9,305 nt of DNA, from assembly GCA_050732935.1 (NCBI GenBank), contig JBOHRW010000107.1:1-9305 (forward strand), read 5' to 3'. The translations under genes were made by a program, and so were the position numbers. Shown in pieces: positions 8,266-9,305 of the stretch. This stretch comes from DASRVA01 sp050732935 (GTDB lineage: Bacteria; Gemmatimonadota; Gemmatimonadetes; JACCXV01; JAHWKZ01). A model generated the notes under the pieces. It searched no databases. It worked only from the letters and a program-made list of their open reading frames with translations, and was not told where the DNA came from. Within the stretch, counting starts at the first letter, position 1. Each line of letters opens with the position of its first letter.

Positions 8266-8295
8266 GATCGTCGGGGTTCTCGACGCCCGGCGCTT

Positions 8296-8928
8296 TCATT
8301 GTCTTCTCCCTCGAAGAAGGCTCCCGAGATCGCGCCGCAGCGAGTCCATCGCCGCCGGCTCGGTGGCGTCATAGGTGCCGCGGACCCTTCCATGCCGATC
8401 GACCAGGACGAGCCGCGGCGAGTGGTTGACCTGGTAGCCGCCCACCGTGTCCGCCCCGGTCGGCGGCATCGGCACGGCGGTCAGCTTGAACCCTCGCTGG
8501 ATCAGCGCGTGGATGGAGTCGGCCGGCGTCCCGGTGAGAAACGCCCAACGGGACGGCGGGCTTCCTCCGAAGCGTCCCGCGTACGACCGCAGCACCTCGG
8601 GCGTGTCCCGGGCCGGATCGACCGAGAACGAGACGAGCCGCACCTCGTCTCCAAGTAATCCCTCCACCCCCAGCGAGTCCCGCAGGGCGGCCATGCGCGA
8701 CGTGATCAGCGGGCACACGCCGGCGCAGTTCGTGAAGACGAAGGTCGCCACCCACACCGTCCCCTCGAGATCCCCGGAGCGCACCGTGTCCCCCGTCTGG
8801 TCGACGAGGGCGAACGCGGGCGCGTCCCAGTAGACCGGCGGTTCCGACGCCTCTCCGTTCCCGCACGCGGCGAGAACGAGGACGTCGACGAGCGCCGCGA
8901 CGAAGGCGAGGCCGGCCCGGCCGTTCAC
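8296..8928 (-). CDS. SCO1/SenC-like copper chaperone lipoprotein
   Basis: This is an exported thioredoxin-fold protein of the SCO1/SenC/PrrC family. Members bind copper and deliver it to cytochrome oxidase Cu-A sites or act as thiol reductases. It is 210 residues. A signal peptide ends in the lipobox LVLAAC (C22), so it should be a membrane lipoprotein. The core has FVFTNCAGVCP with the CxxxC copper ligands C68 and C72, then LVSFSVDPARDTPEVL, and the third ligand H169 in VNHSPRLVLVD. All three ligands are present. GTG 8928 is chosen because it overlaps the preceding stop (GTGA) and lies right before the signal peptide. The longer upstream reading is shadow sequence over the neighbouring small gene. 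The next gene starts 40 nt after its stop. With an RND pump and PCYCGC gene around it, metal detoxification or cuproenzyme repair is as likely as oxidase assembly. Confidence 0.92.
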   Translation of the reverse strand: MNGRAGLAFVAALVDVLVLAACGNGEASEPPVYWDAPAFALVDQTGDTVRSGDLEGTVWVATFVFTNCAGVCPLITSRMAALRDSLGVEGLLGDEVRLVSFSVDPARDTPEVLRSYAGRFGGSPPSRWAFLTGTPADSIHALIQRGFKLTAVPMPPTGADTVGGYQVNHSPRLVLVDRHGRVRGTYDATEPAAMDSLRRDLGSLLRGRRQ

Positions 8929-9095
8929 GTCCCGCCCGGTCCACCTCGGTTTTGCCGCCGGCCGAGATCCTGGAACAGCCGCACCAGGCCGTAGATCGCC
9001 AGCGCCAGAACGACGAGCAGGATCAGGAGCCACACGATCATCCAGACCGGGCCCCACCCGCCCATCATGCCGTCCATCCCGTTCATTCCTTGCAT
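8925..9095 (-). CDS. 56-residue Met/Gly-rich single-span membrane peptide
   Basis: This small gene encodes 56 residues. The N-terminus is MQGMNGMDGMMGGWGPVW (five Met and six Gly in 18 residues). A strong transmembrane helix follows (about 19-40, with LLILLVVLALAIYGLV), then a basic tail with LFQDLGRRQNRGG. Short proteins of this plan, a Met/Gly head plus one helix, are common next to copper and silver efflux genes, but I do not recognise a named family. The Met-rich head would lie in the periplasm if the basic tail stays inside, which suits Cu(I) capture beside the pump (inference). ATG 9095 has GGAG at 9103-9106 with a 7-nt spacer. The gene begins 17 nt after the cusA stop, and its TGA overlaps the sco GTG by 4 nt, so coupling is likely. 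Both signals support it being real despite its length. Confidence 0.75.
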   Translation of the reverse strand: MQGMNGMDGMMGGWGPVWMIVWLLILLVVLALAIYGLVRLFQDLGRRQNRGGPGGT

Positions 9096-9112
9096 GCTGA
9101 TTCTCCTTTCGG

Positions 9113-9305
9113 TCAGCTCGACACGATCTCCTCCGGCACCGTCGTTGCCGCCTCGTCATGCAGCGCCTCCTCGACGCGCTCGAACCTCGGCTGGCGTCGG
9201 AGCTGGCGCTCGCGCCAGAGCGAGTAGAGGACGGGGATGACGAGGAGCGTAAGCAGGGTCGCCGAGGCCATCCCGCCCACCATGGGCGCGGCGATCCGCT
9301 TCATA
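9113..9305 (-). CDS. cusA: CusA-type RND efflux pump, C-terminal end (partial)
   Basis: These are the last 63 residues of a heavy-metal RND pump, with the rest beyond the right edge. MKRIAAPMVGGMASATLL and TLLVIPVLYSLW are the final periplasmic turn and last transmembrane helix of CusA/CzcA proteins. A polar tail rich in Arg and Glu follows and ends in TGA at 9115-9113. It is the first visible gene of the minus-strand operon, and the small Met/Gly gene begins 17 nt later. The CusA (Cu/Ag) assignment is favoured by the MKRIAAPM form and by the neighbours. The minus-strand fragment at the left edge is from an earlier part of the same kind of gene, on the same strand. The two could be separate copies, or one gene in a circular or duplicated contig. 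Confidence 0.85.
   Translation of the reverse strand, partial: MKRIAAPMVGGMASATLLTLLVIPVLYSLWRERQLRRQPRFERVEEALHDEAATTVPEEIVSS

Noticed and set aside
7902..8393. Treating the PCYCGC gene as a complete gene ending at the TGA 7904-7902 and starting at 8393
   Set aside because: The first 46 codons overlap sco and look non-coding, and family sequence continues past the TGA. ATG 8255 with readthrough explains both ends.
8929..9159. Upstream extension of the sco gene by 77 codons
   Set aside because: The extension is Arg-rich, overlaps the small Met/Gly gene in another frame and sits before a complete lipoprotein signal peptide. GTG 8928 is the better start.

Overview
The window is GC-rich DNA with strong G/C preference at third codon positions. 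It comes from a Gram-negative-type (diderm) bacterium, judging by RND heavy-metal efflux genes, a twin-arginine exported multicopper oxidase and exported lipoproteins. The gene mix resembles metal islands of Gemmatimonadota-like or other environmental high-GC lineages, but the sequence alone does not fix the phylum. The content is a copper/heavy-metal handling island.

Left end (1-1447) is damaged. A minus-strand cusA-type fragment meets a plus-strand czcA-type fragment head to head at a 10-bp palindrome. The czcA piece then carries a one-base insertion. A nickel/cobalt-permease-like gene follows with a one-base deletion. This is either a decayed, rearranged edge or a chimeric, error-containing contig end.

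Middle, plus strand (1679-7339): a small exported Cys-containing protein, then a compact copper operon. Its genes are a Met-rich periplasmic protein, a small DUF2933-like membrane protein with a coiled coil, a PCYCGC-type protein with an all-cysteine site, a P1B-1 Cu+ ATPase with an N-terminal metal-binding domain, and a Tat-exported multicopper oxidase with a Met-rich insert. Several genes overlap by 4 nt or nearly abut, which implies translational coupling.

Right end, minus strand (9305-7361), converging on the first operon: the C-terminus of a cusA-type pump, a 56-residue Met/Gly-rich membrane peptide, a SCO1/SenC-like lipoprotein, a second PCYCGC-type protein, and a divergent PII-like protein. 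Together the two operons would pump Cu(I) from the cytoplasm, oxidise or buffer it in the periplasm, export it through an RND system and supply copper/thiol chaperones.

The most notable signal is in the second PCYCGC gene. Its reading frame is interrupted by a TGA exactly where the family and the paralog 4.3 kb away have the first Cys of a CxxC motif. The homologous reading continues after the TGA to a new stop. An 8-bp hairpin with a GGA loop lies 22 nt downstream of the TGA, as expected of a bacterial SECIS element. I propose a selenocysteine-containing PCYCGC protein (UxxC) in a copper-resistance operon. A nonsense mutation or sequence error is the main alternative.
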